Source: Candidatus Rifleibacteriota bacterium (lineage in GTDB: Bacteria > Muiribacteriota > Ozemobacteria > Ozemobacterales > Ozemobacteraceae). From it: a stretch of 64,000 nucleotides of DNA. The translations under genes and the position numbers were made by a program. Location: assembly GCA_015233565.1 (NCBI GenBank), contig JADFXM010000042.1:1-64000 (forward strand), given 5' to 3'. This document shows positions 44,305 to 52,730 of the stretch, one piece after another; positions within the stretch are counted from its first letter, which is position 1, and each line of letters opens with the position of its first letter. Under the pieces are notes generated by a model. That model worked only from the letters and a program-made list of their open reading frames with translations, did no database searches and was not told where the DNA came from.

Positions 44305-44504
44305 TCAGCCTCTTGCCTTTTGTAGAAAGATTGTCCTATCTTTCTTTTTTTCATTTCCTTGGTCACCAAAATCAGGTTAAGCTTAGGGGTTGCATATGAT
44401 AATAAAGTGATGATTTTGCCATTTTCTGGTTTCGAAAAAAAAGTATTGTACCATTTCTTGAAAAGAGCTCGCCAAAGAAAAATGTTTACCTTTGAAATGA
44501 TCAT
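44277..44504 (-). CDS. Small protein coupled to LIC12162-family gene
   Basis: A 75-residue basic protein whose ATG (44504-44502) overlaps the stop of the transferase gene (ATGA). This coupling is the main evidence that it is real. N-terminus M-I-I-S-K-V-N-I-F-L-W-R, then N-G-K-I-I-T-L-L-S-Y-A-T-P-K-L-N-L-I-L-V-T-K, then a charged R-Q-E-A-E-E-S-E-K end. No family recognised. A second frame continues in register with coding-like sequence beyond its stop, suggesting a frameshift. Confidence 0.5.
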   Translation of the reverse strand: MIISKVNIFLWRALFKKWYNTFFSKPENGKIITLLSYATPKLNLILVTKEMKKRKIGQSFYKRQEAEESEKLYHS

Positions 44505-46336
44505 GTTATTTCTGGACGACACCTTGCATCCGCATAAATTGCCAATAATTTTTCCTTCCAGGCTTTTTTCCAATTTGGATCTGACTGGGCAAAATGTGAG
44601 CAAAATTCTTTTACGGTGGTTTGAACAGCAGGACTTTGCCACCATACTAAAGGGTCCTGGAAAATTGAAGTCACTTTCTTAGCAGCCGATTCAGGTGTAC
44701 GATGAAAAATTTCGGCTTCTTCCAGTTGTTGAAAATACTTTTCCGCCTCCTCTTTTAATTCCCAATGATCGGGGTTCCAAAAAATTATCGTTGGAAAATT
44801 GGCAGCGAATGTTTCCAGAAAAGTGGTGGCATTATAGGTACCAATAAATAACCGACATTCTTTTAATTGTTCGAGAAAATTAGGCTTGTTTCCGCGAAAA
44901 ATTTCAATCTGAGGAAATTTTTCTTTAATCCGTTCTGCTTCGCTCCAACCATGGTTTGAGGGGTTTAGTCTTAAAAGAACGCTCTCTTGAATTTCCTTTG
45001 GAAGATACAGAAAAAATGACTCCTGATCGGCAAGATACTTTGAAAATTGAGAGGCTATTGGTACACAATAAAGAAAGTATGAATATCTTGGAAGGCTTGC
45101 AAGTGCGCAAAGAATTTTTCCTTGTGGTTTTGGGAAAATCTTTTGAGATCTTAGCTTCCCGGATGGAAGTGGTTGTACTTTAGGCTCGTTCTTTTTTTCC
45201 CAACCCCAGGAAAAATAGACATCCGAAATTTTTGTCTCCACTTCTTCGTGGGTTGACCACTTGCCGATTCCGTAATATCCTCCGTGTTGAGAGATTATTA
45301 CTTTTGCTCCAAAATTTTCTCTACAATAGCTGGCCCATATTTTGAAGCAATCATCCTGTGAAAATGAATTTTCGGTAATAATTATTTTGGGTCTTTTTGG
45401 AAAACAATTCATCGCAATTTGCTTGTACTTTAAAAAGTTCTCCAGGAAAACTTTGGGAAGATTTTCGGCAATCAGCAAGCTCAATATCTTTTCGAATTGG
45501 GTTTCTTCCTTGCCAAAGCAAAGTGATTTGCGGAGCTCAACATCGGTTTTTGTATCGGCAATTTGAATTTGATCCGGTGGAAAGCTGGGAACCTGCCCAA
45601 GAGAAGCTTGCAATGCAAAAAGATCCAACATTTTTATGTAACTTGTAACAAAAACGTAATCCTTTTTTCGACTTTTTCCCCATTTAAAAAATAATGGGAG
45701 TAATTCAACATGCTGGCCGAGAAATAATAGTTTCTTATAAATTTCTTTCCATTTTCCATAATGGTTAATTGTACAATGTGCGCTTAAAGGCTTTTGAGTT
45801 GGTTTCAAGCTTTTCTTTTCAAATTGAAATAGCCCAGAGTACTCAATTATTCTACTATATAATTTTTCATTAAGCTCATCGGTATGGAGATTCCCGGACA
45901 AATAGCGTGAATCTTTCGGAGTGAACGAACCAAAAGGGAAATCACTAATCCAACAGTTTGAAATTTCTCCATATGTTGATGCCTGTTTTATGCATGTGTA
46001 ACGGTCGAAAACAATATCAATAAAAAGTGGCAACCAATATGCGAATGCAAGTCGCCAAAAATCAGTTGAGAACTTTACTTTATGAATATTATTAAGATTT
46101 TTAGTAAGCGCAAAAAGATATTTTTCCTTGATTTGATTTAAAAACAGAAAATCTTTGCGAAGTTTTTCCCGATCATCCCAATGGTAAGGTAAAACTTCGT
46201 AGCACAAGGATTTCCGCTTTATATTTTGGTCAAATAAAAGACACCATTGGCCTAGAAAAAGGATTTTCCCGTCGGTTTTCCAAAATTTTTCATCGGCTGT
46301 AGTTACTAAAAATAATTTTTCTATACCATTTCTCAT
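44501..46336 (-). CDS. LIC12162-family putative transferase
   Basis: A 611-residue soluble protein matching the LIC12162 family of Leptospira and other bacterial surface-polysaccharide loci (TIGR04331 type). Conserved points are the N-terminal F-L-V-T-T-A and F-L-G-Q-W-C, then Y-H-W-D-D-R-E-K-L and F-D-R-Y-T near 100-115. Near residue 350 is I-S-Q-H-G-G-Y-Y-G, and a C-terminal GT-B-like T-Y-N-A-T-T-F-L-E-T-F-A. The last part, P-T-I-I-F-W-N-P-D-H-W-E, recurs in this family. Thought to be a transferase of a surface sugar, exact reaction unproven. It converges on the plus-strand operon and is translationally coupled to the small downstream gene. Confidence 0.88.
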   Translation of the reverse strand: MRNGIEKLFLVTTADEKFWKTDGKILFLGQWCLLFDQNIKRKSLCYEVLPYHWDDREKLRKDFLFLNQIKEKYLFALTKNLNNIHKVKFSTDFWRLAFAYWLPLFIDIVFDRYTCIKQASTYGEISNCWISDFPFGSFTPKDSRYLSGNLHTDELNEKLYSRIIEYSGLFQFEKKSLKPTQKPLSAHCTINHYGKWKEIYKKLLFLGQHVELLPLFFKWGKSRKKDYVFVTSYIKMLDLFALQASLGQVPSFPPDQIQIADTKTDVELRKSLCFGKEETQFEKILSLLIAENLPKVFLENFLKYKQIAMNCFPKRPKIIITENSFSQDDCFKIWASYCRENFGAKVIISQHGGYYGIGKWSTHEEVETKISDVYFSWGWEKKNEPKVQPLPSGKLRSQKIFPKPQGKILCALASLPRYSYFLYCVPIASQFSKYLADQESFFLYLPKEIQESVLLRLNPSNHGWSEAERIKEKFPQIEIFRGNKPNFLEQLKECRLFIGTYNATTFLETFAANFPTIIFWNPDHWELKEEAEKYFQQLEEAEIFHRTPESAAKKVTSIFQDPLVWWQSPAVQTTVKEFCSHFAQSDPNWKKAWKEKLLAIYADARCRPEIT

Positions 46337-46701
46337 TAGAATGTTCTTCCAATTGTGTTTTATTCTTGGATGAATGCATAAACAATGATTTGCTGTTTTT
46401 CAATGATTCGTATTAATGTTAAAATCGTTCAATCCCAACTCGCAAACCAGCATCAAGTCGTTGCCGATCTTTGCAATTTGTGCCATTCTTAGCAATTATG
46501 CGTATCATTGTTTATTTTGTTGGAATTTGCTGATGATAACACCTGAAGCAATTATCATTGCATTTGGAGTTTCGAAAAAATCATTAGGTAAAATTTTTTA
46601 TTTGCGATCCTGTTTTTCAATGTTTTCCAACATTCAGTCAATATTTCCTTTTATCGGACCAACCGTATCCAATCATCTTGTCGAATTTCCCAAAAGTAAC
46701 G
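46337..46701. other. Intergenic region with 11-bp inverted repeat
   Basis: The stretch upstream of the LIC12162-type gene contains TAAACAATGAT (46379-46389) and its exact complement ATCATTGTTTA (46504-46514), about 115 bases apart, perhaps paired operator sites. A 104-codon plus-strand frame (46416-46730) overlaps the SDR gene and has no coding-like features, so it is not called. Confidence 0.45.
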
Positions 46702-47580
46702 TTACCAGCAGGTTCGCCCACCTTCAATGACCAGGGAAGCGCCGGTCATATACGAAGAAGCATCGGACACTAAAAATATGATTGCAGCTTTATACTCATC
46801 AGGATTGGCCATTCGTCCCAACGGAATTAGCGAAGACAATTTTTCCACGAAAACCGGAGGTTGATTGTTATACACTCCGCCGGGGATTAGTGCGTTTGTC
46901 CGGACTCCTTTATCTGCCCAATAAGTGGCCAGGTAGCGTGTCAAACCTAAAAGCCCGGCTTTAACAACTGAATAGGTAACCGGTTTAACCGGTTGTTCAT
47001 TTTCTGGTAGTCCTGATTTTCGATATAACCTCTGATCTGGGGCAATAATAGCAAGATCTGAGGCAATATTTAAGATGACTCCCTTTTTTTGTTTGGCCAT
47101 TTCTGTTCCGAAAACCTGGGAGCAAAGAAAAGCTCCGGTAAGGCCTACGGCAAGGTCTTTTTCCCAGATATTCAATGGAAAATTTTCCAATCGCGACCAG
47201 GGTTCTTTTTCGTTTGCCTTTCCCTCCATTTTAGGGTTATTGGCGGCGTTGTTGATAAGGATGTCAACTCTTCCAAATTTTCTCAGAATGGTTTTTAGGG
47301 AATCTTTAACGTTTTTTATTACGGTAATATCGCAACCTATCCCAAGGCTTTCCACCTTAAATTCTTTTTTGAGTTTTCCTGCACATTCAATTGCTTTTTC
47401 ACCGTCGATATCCAGAAGAACGGGATAGCCTCCCATTTCGGCAATGGCCTCGGCATGCTTTACTCCAAGAAATCCACTTCCTCCTGTGATAATGACTATT
47501 TTCTTCGAAAGGTCAAAAGAATTTTTTACGGAATTTGCAGGTTGTACTTTTGATTGTTTTTGTTTTAGCGTGGAAGGCAT
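46702..47580 (-). CDS. SDR oxidoreductase (PtmA-like)
   Basis: A 292-residue SDR with a 20-residue basic N-terminal extension. T-G-G-S-G-F-L-G (32-39) binds NAD(P), N-N-A-A-N near 110 and Y-S-V-V-K form the active-site region, and the C-terminal G-A-S-L-V-I-E-G-G-R-T-C-W is typical. Similar to the SDRs called PtmA in legionaminic acid loci, though SDR function cannot be read from sequence alone. AAGGAG overlapping the upstream methyltransferase stop shows they are co-transcribed. Last gene of the minus-strand cluster. Confidence 0.85.
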   Translation of the reverse strand: MPSTLKQKQSKVQPANSVKNSFDLSKKIVIITGGSGFLGVKHAEAIAEMGGYPVLLDIDGEKAIECAGKLKKEFKVESLGIGCDITVIKNVKDSLKTILRKFGRVDILINNAANNPKMEGKANEKEPWSRLENFPLNIWEKDLAVGLTGAFLCSQVFGTEMAKQKKGVILNIASDLAIIAPDQRLYRKSGLPENEQPVKPVTYSVVKAGLLGLTRYLATYWADKGVRTNALIPGGVYNNQPPVFVEKLSSLIPLGRMANPDEYKAAIIFLVSDASSYMTGASLVIEGGRTCW

Positions 47581-47586
47581 AGGGAT

Positions 47587-48471
47587 TTACTCCTTTTGAG
47601 CAAAAGCCAATAAAGTGTCGGTATAATCAAGTTTTGCGAGCATAGAAGAATACGCTTCATCTAAATCCTCGGCTCTGAGAAACTGCCAATGCTCGTGCCC
47701 TCCTGGTTTTTGTTGGGTGAGCCAATGAAGATGATTTGCCAAAGGAAATCGCTGGAATCCTTCAATGACAATGTTTTTCAATCCTGCTTCCTGAAGAAAT
47801 CTTTCCAAGCTTTGCCTTGTATGAAGAATCAGATGCTCGCTCCAAAAAGAAAACTTTTTAAAAGCATCACATTTCAGGAAAGAAATAAGAAAGTCTCTGG
47901 CATGTGGGATTTCAATAATGATTTTACCGCCTTGTGCCATTTTCTTTTGAAGCCTTTTTAGTTCTTGAATCGGATCTGAAAGGTGTTCGAAAACGTGAAA
48001 GAGGGTGATTACATTGAAATGATCATCCGGTAACTCTTCAATCTCTTTTACCATTTTAAAGCCCAAATCAATCAAATCCTGTCTTGCCTTGTTTTGGGGC
48101 TCCAATCCCCATGTTTCAACAGCTATGGGCGAAAGAAGGGGAAGGATTCCGCCTACTCCGGTTCCAAAATCAAGCCAGCGTTTTCGGGAAATTACAGGTG
48201 CTAGTTGTTTTGCTCGCCTCTGATTGTCAACCATTGTTTCATGAAGGATTTCCTGGCGGCTCGAAAATTTCCAGTAGGAGTAATCAGATCTTTCAGTATA
48301 ATACTCTTTGGAAAGACTGTTGGTACTTGTGAGGAATATTACTCCTGATTTTTTACATCGAAGAACTTTGAAGTCATCACGGTCTCGTACTGTGGGAAAA
48401 AAATCTTCAATTGAATCAGCGGAAATAATATTCAGGTCGAGTAGTAGTGCTTTGATAGGATTCTCAGTCAT
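47587..48471 (-). CDS. Class I SAM-dependent methyltransferase
   Basis: A 294-residue Methyltransf_23-type protein. An N-terminal 90-residue domain (C-K-K-S-G-V-I-F-L, Y-S-Y-W-K-F) resembles that of sugar methyltransferases of O-antigen loci. Motif I is D-F-G-T-G-V-G (101-107), the acidic position is E in L-E-P-Q-N and F-H-V-F-E-H-L is motif IV. C-terminal to the fold is a 60-residue extension. Seven bases separate it from the downstream SDR. Probable acceptor: a sugar of the cluster. Confidence 0.87.
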   Translation of the reverse strand: MTENPIKALLLDLNIISADSIEDFFPTVRDRDDFKVLRCKKSGVIFLTSTNSLSKEYYTERSDYSYWKFSSRQEILHETMVDNQRRAKQLAPVISRKRWLDFGTGVGGILPLLSPIAVETWGLEPQNKARQDLIDLGFKMVKEIEELPDDHFNVITLFHVFEHLSDPIQELKRLQKKMAQGGKIIIEIPHARDFLISFLKCDAFKKFSFWSEHLILHTRQSLERFLQEAGLKNIVIEGFQRFPLANHLHWLTQQKPGGHEHWQFLRAEDLDEAYSSMLAKLDYTDTLLAFAQKE

Positions 48472-48887
48472 TCTTAAATGTCGCCTTTCAGTTCGTCCTT
48501 TTCCAAACGTTTGTCGAAGGAAATATTGCCATATTTATTGACCCTTTAGATGGCCGCCCTTTTGGCTGACCATCGCCAGGATAAGCTGCGTTTCATACCG
48601 TAACTTGCGCCAGTTCCGGCATCGGCCATCAAACGGATGAAGCTGACACCCCAGGGGGCGGTTTATCCTGGCGTTAGCTGGCTGGCAATTTTAGCTCAAA
48701 TTTAAGGCTAAATGCAGAAAACCTTGGTAGAACAAAAAAGCATATTCCTCCTAGTTTTGTATTTCTCTGGTCATGCGTCTTTCAAGGTGATTTATTCAGT
48801 AATTTTGCTACACTGTCTTTTTTTATCGCTGCTTTTCATTTTATAGACTAGCTCCGAACGGTTAAGATTGCTGTTTGAGTGTTGCGG
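48472..48887. other. G+C-rich island with inverted ends in an intergenic gap
   Basis: About 140 bases (48551-48690) stand out as much richer in G+C than the surroundings. Within them CGCCAGGATAA (48574-48584) and its exact complement TTATCCTGGCG (48663-48673) are followed by GTTAGCT, resembling the outer arms of an integron attC site, though the left arm lacks the expected AAC. A CCGCCC/GGGCGG pair crosses the first stem, so a pseudoknot is possible. No gene of size is present. Confidence 0.45.
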
Positions 48888-49667
48888 TTAAAAAAAAGCT
48901 CGAGTTTGCCCCCCATCGACTACAATGCAAGTACCAGTAATAAATGAAGCCCTGGAAGAAGCCAAAAAGACAACTACATTCGCGATTTCCTCCGGAGTCC
49001 CAAATCTTTTCATTGGGACTTCAGTCTGGATATATTTTTCGAAAAATTCTTTTTTCTCGCCTAGTTTTTTTTCCCAAGTACCACCTGGAAAAAAAATATT
49101 GCCGGGTGCCACTGTATTTACCCGAATTCCTTTTTCCGCGACCAAGCGGGCTAAACTTTTTCCAGCACTAATTATTCCGGCTTTTGCGATCCCATAGGGC
49201 AGTGGGGCATCCAGGGCTTCTAAGCCGGCTATTGATGAAATAAAAGTCAGACTTCCTGAATCGTTTTTGGTTAAGTGCGAGAGAGCTACTTTCGCAAGAG
49301 TCATACTTCCCATGAGGTTTTGTTCAAAAGCTGCATCCCATTCTTCCCGAGTAATTTCCCAACCGCTTCGAGCAGTTCCACTACCAATATTGGCAACTAC
49401 AGAGTCGATCTTCCCAAAAATCTTGAGAGTTTTTTCAAATGCTTCAGAAATATCCTCTTGATTTCGAAGATCTCCTTGGAAAGCTGCAATATTTTTTTTG
49501 CCAAACTGTTTGGAAAGAGTTGAAACGGCTGTATCGAGATCGGTAAGCGTTCGTCCCGACAACATTACTTTTGCATCCTCTTGAAGAAATGATTTTGCAA
49601 TGGAAAACCCGATTCCCCTGGAAGATCCCGAAATAAAAGCAACCGAATCTTTTAGTCCTAAGTCCAT
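48888..49667 (-). CDS. SDR oxidoreductase
   Basis: A 259-residue classical SDR. G-S-S-R-G-I-G (14-20), A-N-I-G-S-G near 90, S-S-I-A-G and Y-G-I-A-K for the catalytic Ser-Tyr-Lys, and C-terminal G-T-C-I-V-V-D-G-G-Q. Start 49667 is chosen since GGAG is seven to ten bases upstream and the preceding gene's TAA ends one base before; longer readings invade that gene. Function within the cluster unknown. Confidence 0.88.
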   Translation of the reverse strand: MDLGLKDSVAFISGSSRGIGFSIAKSFLQEDAKVMLSGRTLTDLDTAVSTLSKQFGKKNIAAFQGDLRNQEDISEAFEKTLKIFGKIDSVVANIGSGTARSGWEITREEWDAAFEQNLMGSMTLAKVALSHLTKNDSGSLTFISSIAGLEALDAPLPYGIAKAGIISAGKSLARLVAEKGIRVNTVAPGNIFFPGGTWEKKLGEKKEFFEKYIQTEVPMKRFGTPEEIANVVVFLASSRASFITGTCIVVDGGQTRAFF

Positions 49668-49668
49668 T

Positions 49669-50991
49669 TTACTTCTCCGTATCCGATGCGGCTTTTTCAA
49701 CCAATTGTTCCACAAACAATTTATTTCGTTTTGCAAGCTCAAGCTCCGACAATTCCGGTTCTCGTGCTACTTGCAGAATAAAGGGGCCTGAAAAACCGGT
49801 TTTTCTAATCAGACCAAAACAGGTTGGAAAGTCGGCATTTCCTGTTCCGAGTGGAACAGTGCCACCACCTTTTTTTCTATCTTTGACATGAACACTCCCA
49901 AGCCATGAACTAAGGCATGTCAATTCTTCCTTTGGATCATAGCCAAGCGCGGCGCTGTTTCCAATGTCATAATTTGCCTTCAGAAAAGGATGAGAAAATT
50001 CGGAGTAAATTGAATGAAGTTTCTGGTGAGGAAGGTCAGTTTCAAGATGAATTTCAATTTTTTCTTTTTCGGCATGAACGAGAATTTGCATCAAAGCATT
50101 CCTTAAACCGGAAATCTCCGCATCAGACTTCAATGAGGAAGAATCAACAAATGGAAGAACAATATATTGAATTTTCAGTTTTCCTGCTTGTTTAATAAGC
50201 CAGAAAAAATGCTCCAATGTTTCTTTTTCAGGAAGCCCGGATTGGCCGATCAAACGCTTATTCATATAGTAATCAGCGCATATGGAACGAACTTTTACGC
50301 CTGTTGTCTGAATAGCTTTTTTTATTTCTTCTATTCCTTCGTTTGTTCTTAAGGGATTATAGATGTCGGTACCAGTTTCGTAAATCCATTCAATGCAGTC
50401 CAGTTTAGCCTGAGAAGCTAAAATAAACTCATTAGCCCATGTCTTTTGGGGAAAGGATTGAATTCGATTGCCTTCCGGAAGCGACAATCTCCCTTGCATA
50501 ATTCCGACCGAAATTTTTCGGGAGGATTCCCCTATCTCAGAGGGCATCATTTCAACTAATTCAATATAATTTCCATCAGGGTCAATACAAAAAGTGACTT
50601 TGACATTTTTGTCCTCTGAAATTTGAGGAGAAGTTGTACATTCAACTCCATTTTTTAGGAGGTTAAAATATAAATTGTTCAGATCCTGGACTGTCAATGA
50701 AAAATGGGAAATTCCTCCGGAAAAGATTGTTCTGGAAATATGAGAACTTTCAGGGGAAATAAATTGCAAAAGTTCCACTTGGCATCCACCTTTTGAGGGA
50801 GCCAGTTTAATGGTTTTTACCCGAACGTTCTTTTCTTTAAGGATGTTATCGAGAAAGAGACCTGATTCGTCCATTTCCCTTACAATCGAAAAGCCTAAAA
50901 GATCCCTGTAAAAAGTCAGAGAGCGGGAAAGGTCGGAAACTACGATTCCCACATGACGCAGAGAGACGACTGAATTAATCATATTTTTCAC
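49669..50991 (-). CDS. VOC (glyoxalase) / TIM-barrel isomerase fusion
   Basis: A 440-residue two-domain protein. Residues about 8-135 are a vicinal oxygen chelate domain (L-R-H-V-G-I-V-V, F-Y-R-D-L-L-G-F, Y-I-E-L-V-E), with metal ligands H in L-R-H-V, E in Q-V-E-L-L, H in I-S-H-F-S and E in I-E-L-V-E. After a 20-residue linker, residues about 158-430 are an AP_endonuc_2 sugar isomerase barrel (I-E-W-I-Y-E, I-H-L-E-T-D, N-Y-D-I-G-N, V-H-V-K-D-R-K). Known cousins fuse VOC and barrel in hydroxypyruvate-type dioxygenases (3-dehydroshikimate dehydratase/QuiC). A GTG start with AGAGG six bases upstream is chosen. Confidence 0.82.
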   Translation of the reverse strand: MKNMINSVVSLRHVGIVVSDLSRSLTFYRDLLGFSIVREMDESGLFLDNILKEKNVRVKTIKLAPSKGGCQVELLQFISPESSHISRTIFSGGISHFSLTVQDLNNLYFNLLKNGVECTTSPQISEDKNVKVTFCIDPDGNYIELVEMMPSEIGESSRKISVGIMQGRLSLPEGNRIQSFPQKTWANEFILASQAKLDCIEWIYETGTDIYNPLRTNEGIEEIKKAIQTTGVKVRSICADYYMNKRLIGQSGLPEKETLEHFFWLIKQAGKLKIQYIVLPFVDSSSLKSDAEISGLRNALMQILVHAEKEKIEIHLETDLPHQKLHSIYSEFSHPFLKANYDIGNSAALGYDPKEELTCLSSWLGSVHVKDRKKGGGTVPLGTGNADFPTCFGLIRKTGFSGPFILQVAREPELSELELAKRNKLFVEQLVEKAASDTEK

Positions 50992-51331
50992 AAGAGACCT
51001 CTATTGAACATTGTACCAAAGTTAACTTCAGTGCAATCTTGAAAACTCAATTTTGAAGAACGCTTCATGTTCATGAATTCCTTTCGAAACCCTTGGGGAA
51101 TTCCCAAAAATTAATTGAAATTTATTTCCTCGCATGTTCCCCTTTTTTATGCACTGTGGAGTTTGGATTGATAAATTATTGTTAGCCCATTGTTTCCTCC
51201 GGGCCTATTCATTTCCAGCATTTGGACTTACTTGCAGAGTATCTTTTTCCTTTTTATCAAATCCTTCTACTAGCCTCTACAGCTGTCTTTCGAATCGTCC
51301 TTTCAGCAAATTTAATACAGCACCTTTTTTT
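50992..51331. other. Intergenic region, nothing clear
   Basis: No gene, repeat or terminator with confidence. A plus-strand frame at 51134-51367 overlaps the aminotransferase gene and has no ribosome site. The region probably holds the promoter of the VOC-isomerase unit. Confidence 0.4.
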
Positions 51332-52594
51332 TCAGCTTTTACAAATGAAATTGATGGAATCTCGTAAGACATCAATGCTTTCGTGAATAGCTTCCTCACT
51401 TATTACTAGCGGTGGAGCAAGCTTAATGGAACTTCTGTTTGTACAAACGGGCAGAACTCCACGATTTATGCACTCAAAAGCAATTTCTGTAGCAAGATTT
51501 GCATCATCAAAAATCAACCCTGCAATCATTCCCCGGGCATTAACCTTTTTTACCGAAGGAAGGCTTTCAAGTTCACATACTCTTTGTTCGAAAACACGAA
51601 CCCGTTGACGGAAATCATGAAGGAATTTCGGAGTGCTCAAAAACTCCAGATTAGCCAGAGCTGCTGCGCAACATAAGGGATTCCCAGAATGAGTACCATG
51701 TAAATCTGCCTGGGTATCAATATTCACCAGCTCATTTCGGCTTAAAACTGCTGCAATAGGTAGTGAAGAGGAAATTCCCTTCCCCAGGCAAAGCAAATCA
51801 GGTTGAATTGCTTCATCGTAGGTCATATACCCGTAAACTTCCCCTAACCGATAAAATCCAGCTTGCATTTCGTCAAAGCAAATCAAGGCGCCTTCTTTTC
51901 GAGCAAATTGGCAGAGTTTGGAAATAAAGGGTTTTGGATAAAACCATGCTCCCCATCCCTGAAATGTTTCAATAAAAAACGCCGCAATTTGATTGGCAGG
52001 GGGGAGCAGTGTTTCATCGAATAGTTCATTTCCTGTGTATGGGAAATCCAGAAAGACAATATTTTCGTCATTTATTCCAGACCAGGAGGCTTTTTGGGGG
52101 TATCCGGAAACGAGATCATTACTCAACCCGCGTCCATGATAACTTCCTTTAAATGTAATGATATACTTTCGCTGATTCTTCTTTCCCCATAATTTGATAA
52201 GTTTAAAAGCCGCATCACAAGCTTCGGAACCAGTCATAAGCAGCAAAACTTTGTCAAAGTGCTTGGGTGAAATTGCCAGTAGCTTTTCCAAAAATTGCTG
52301 TTTTATTTGTGTTGGATAATTATAGGAAAATATTAAATTCGAATTGATTTGATCAATTAATGCTTTTTTTATTTCAGGATTTGAATGTCCTGCATTTGCG
52401 ACAAAAATTCCGGATGTCATATCAATCCATTGATTTCCATGATCATCATTAACAATAAACCCTTCTGCTCGGGTCCATGTTAACGGAATTGTATTTTTAA
52501 CGGAAATTGGTTCCATCATACAAATTTGCTTGTACAACTGGTTATCAAATGTCAGAGGTGTATTTATTTTTCGAAATTTTGTCAAGATGTTCAT
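51332..52594 (-). CDS. Class III aminotransferase
   Basis: A 420-residue PLP enzyme of the ornithine/4-aminobutyrate/GSA aminomutase class. T-G-S-E-A (121-125) binds cofactor phosphate, S-Y-H-G-R-G (151-156) stacks on it, D241 (C-F-D-E-M-Q-A-G) contacts the ring nitrogen and K272 (L-G-K-G-I-S) is the Schiff-base lysine. Class III enzymes use omega-amino acids or transfer to aldehydes. Sugar loci normally use DegT-type enzymes, so its presence beside NeuA/NeuB is atypical. It lies between NeuA and the VOC-isomerase genes. Confidence 0.9.
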   Translation of the reverse strand: MNILTKFRKINTPLTFDNQLYKQICMMEPISVKNTIPLTWTRAEGFIVNDDHGNQWIDMTSGIFVANAGHSNPEIKKALIDQINSNLIFSYNYPTQIKQQFLEKLLAISPKHFDKVLLLMTGSEACDAAFKLIKLWGKKNQRKYIITFKGSYHGRGLSNDLVSGYPQKASWSGINDENIVFLDFPYTGNELFDETLLPPANQIAAFFIETFQGWGAWFYPKPFISKLCQFARKEGALICFDEMQAGFYRLGEVYGYMTYDEAIQPDLLCLGKGISSSLPIAAVLSRNELVNIDTQADLHGTHSGNPLCCAAALANLEFLSTPKFLHDFRQRVRVFEQRVCELESLPSVKKVNARGMIAGLIFDDANLATEIAFECINRGVLPVCTNRSSIKLAPPLVISEEAIHESIDVLRDSINFICKS

Positions 52595-52648
52595 TTATAA
52601 TAAAGACCTTTTGGTTCCTTGCAATATCGTATAAAATTTGTTTATCAA

Positions 52649-52674
52649 GCGATAAAGAATTAGGTGTTTATCGC
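52649..52674. repeat. 8-bp inverted repeat upstream of the aminotransferase
   Basis: GCGATAAA (52649-52656) and TTTATCGC (52667-52674) are exact complements around a ten-base spacer, 55 bases upstream of the aminotransferase start codon. This is consistent with an operator or leader hairpin. Confidence 0.4.
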
Positions 52675-52730
52675 AATTATGAAATTTTAGCCAATTGAAG
52701 TTTTGGTGATTTTGCAAGAGCCTCCTTTAA

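Noticed and set aside
44505..44645. Upstream extension of the coupled small gene to an earlier in-frame start inside the LIC12162-type gene.
   Set aside because: That part lies wholly in an alternate frame of a well-conserved gene and its composition is Cys/Arg-rich and non-coding-like; the ATGA overlap start is far better.
46416..46730. 104-codon plus-strand frame with hydrophobic stretches.
   Set aside because: It overlaps the SDR gene 3' end, lacks a ribosome site and has no coherent membrane topology.
48551..48690. A definite integron attC site.
   Set aside because: The left end lacks the AAC of RYYYAAC and no integrase or cassette array is visible; kept only as a finding.
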